Assembly (NCBI GenBank): GCA_949752745.1
Contig: OX457029.1
Coordinates: 44,874,500 to 44,938,499 of the forward strand
Reading direction: 5' to 3'
Length of the DNA: 64,000 bases
DNA from: Protula sp. h YS-2021
Taxonomy: Eukaryota > Annelida > Polychaeta > Sabellida > Serpulidae
Below are positions 63,701 to 64,000 of this stretch, one piece after another (the stretch's first letter is position 1; each line of letters starts with the position of its first letter). The notes beneath the pieces were generated by a model. That model worked only from the letters and a program-made list of their open reading frames with translations. It was not told where the DNA came from and did no database searches. A program made the translations under genes and the position numbers.

Positions 63701-64000
63701 GTATTCGTGGGCCCAACCCCACTCCAAATTTTATAAGCGCAACCTCCTCACTGGCTTACCTGATATTTAGGAAATTTGTTCTTTACATTCGTATTTATTT
63801 ATTTCGTATTTGTATCTTATTTGTATGTTACTTGGAAGAAAGCTAGCCACGATACCAAATTTATTAATTCACAACATGCAGTCGAAGATTTCATTTGTGT
63901 TGTTTTTGATACAGCACGTTCTTTACGTGTGCGTGTGTGTATATATCATGTGTGTGTTTGTTTGTTTTTTCACCTTTTCAGACTGTTCTTCCTAGCACAC
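60720..64000. other. Intergenic, no gene seen
   Basis: AT-rich with a poly-C/CCCCA tract at 62868-62907 and a TG/GTGT stretch near 63930-63965. Only short unpatterned frames. Confidence 0.5.

Overview
The window is AT-rich, repeat-dense nuclear DNA of an animal, most likely a marine invertebrate and plausibly a mollusc or another lophotrochozoan. That placing rests on the repeat style: Polinton, MULE/FLYWCH, KRBA2-like integrase and Ulp1-like protease relics, TGACCTTGACC-type satellites, and long CT, AT and poly-C tracts. It cannot be proved from the sequence. I found no host protein-coding gene, rRNA or tRNA that I could support.

The centre (18440-35869, about 17.4 kb) is an almost complete Polinton/Maverick element, the integrated genome of an adintovirus-like virus. 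Its ends read AGTAGGG...CCCTACT, it is flanked by a perfect 6-bp target duplication (TAAGTG, 18434-18439 and 35870-35875), and it has terminal inverted repeats of about 0.7-0.8 kb. The plus-strand arm carries a protein-primed family B DNA polymerase, a PC4/Sub1-like ssDNA-binding protein and three small related proteins. The minus strand carries, from the right end inward, two tandemly duplicated small proteins, a zinc-rich relative of the left-arm small proteins, an acidic protein, a NADAR-family protein, a Cys-rich protein, an integrase with chromodomain, the packaging ATPase, three small proteins, the penton (minor capsid), a pVI/pX-like basic protein, the double-jelly-roll major capsid protein and an adenain-like protease. 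The two strands converge at a bidirectional poly(A) region near 25750-25790. Two breaks are visible: a -1 phase change in the polymerase exactly at an A AAA AAC slippery heptamer, and one in-frame TAA inside the integrase core.

The gene organisation shows two styles. In the arms, TATA boxes are common and four stop codons lie inside a TATA box. The integrase-to-protease block is one tight polycistron-like string with repeated 4-nt start/stop overlaps. The terminal repeats contain four perfect CRE sites (TGACGTCA), a run of AGGTCA half-sites spaced as DR5, and an ~83-bp tandem repeat with poly-C tracts.

The Polinton sits inside an older repeat whose own palindrome-rich inverted ends lie at 17830-18000 and 36407-36605. 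Outside, 1-17.8 kb holds satellites and microsatellites (117-bp array at 3.85-4.7 kb, ~44-bp array at 5.47-5.95 kb, duplicated TGACCTTGACC repeats at 6.4-8.9 kb) and a TA-flanked MITE. 37.5-39.1 kb is a decayed KRBA2-like integrase/Ulp1-like protease element; 49.56-51.85 kb is a decayed MULE with FLYWCH finger; 54.2-57.0 kb is a TA-flanked transposon with other repeats nested inside; 59.94-60.72 kb is a fold-back element containing a MULE tail remnant. The remaining stretches look like intergenic or intronic DNA with no supported gene.
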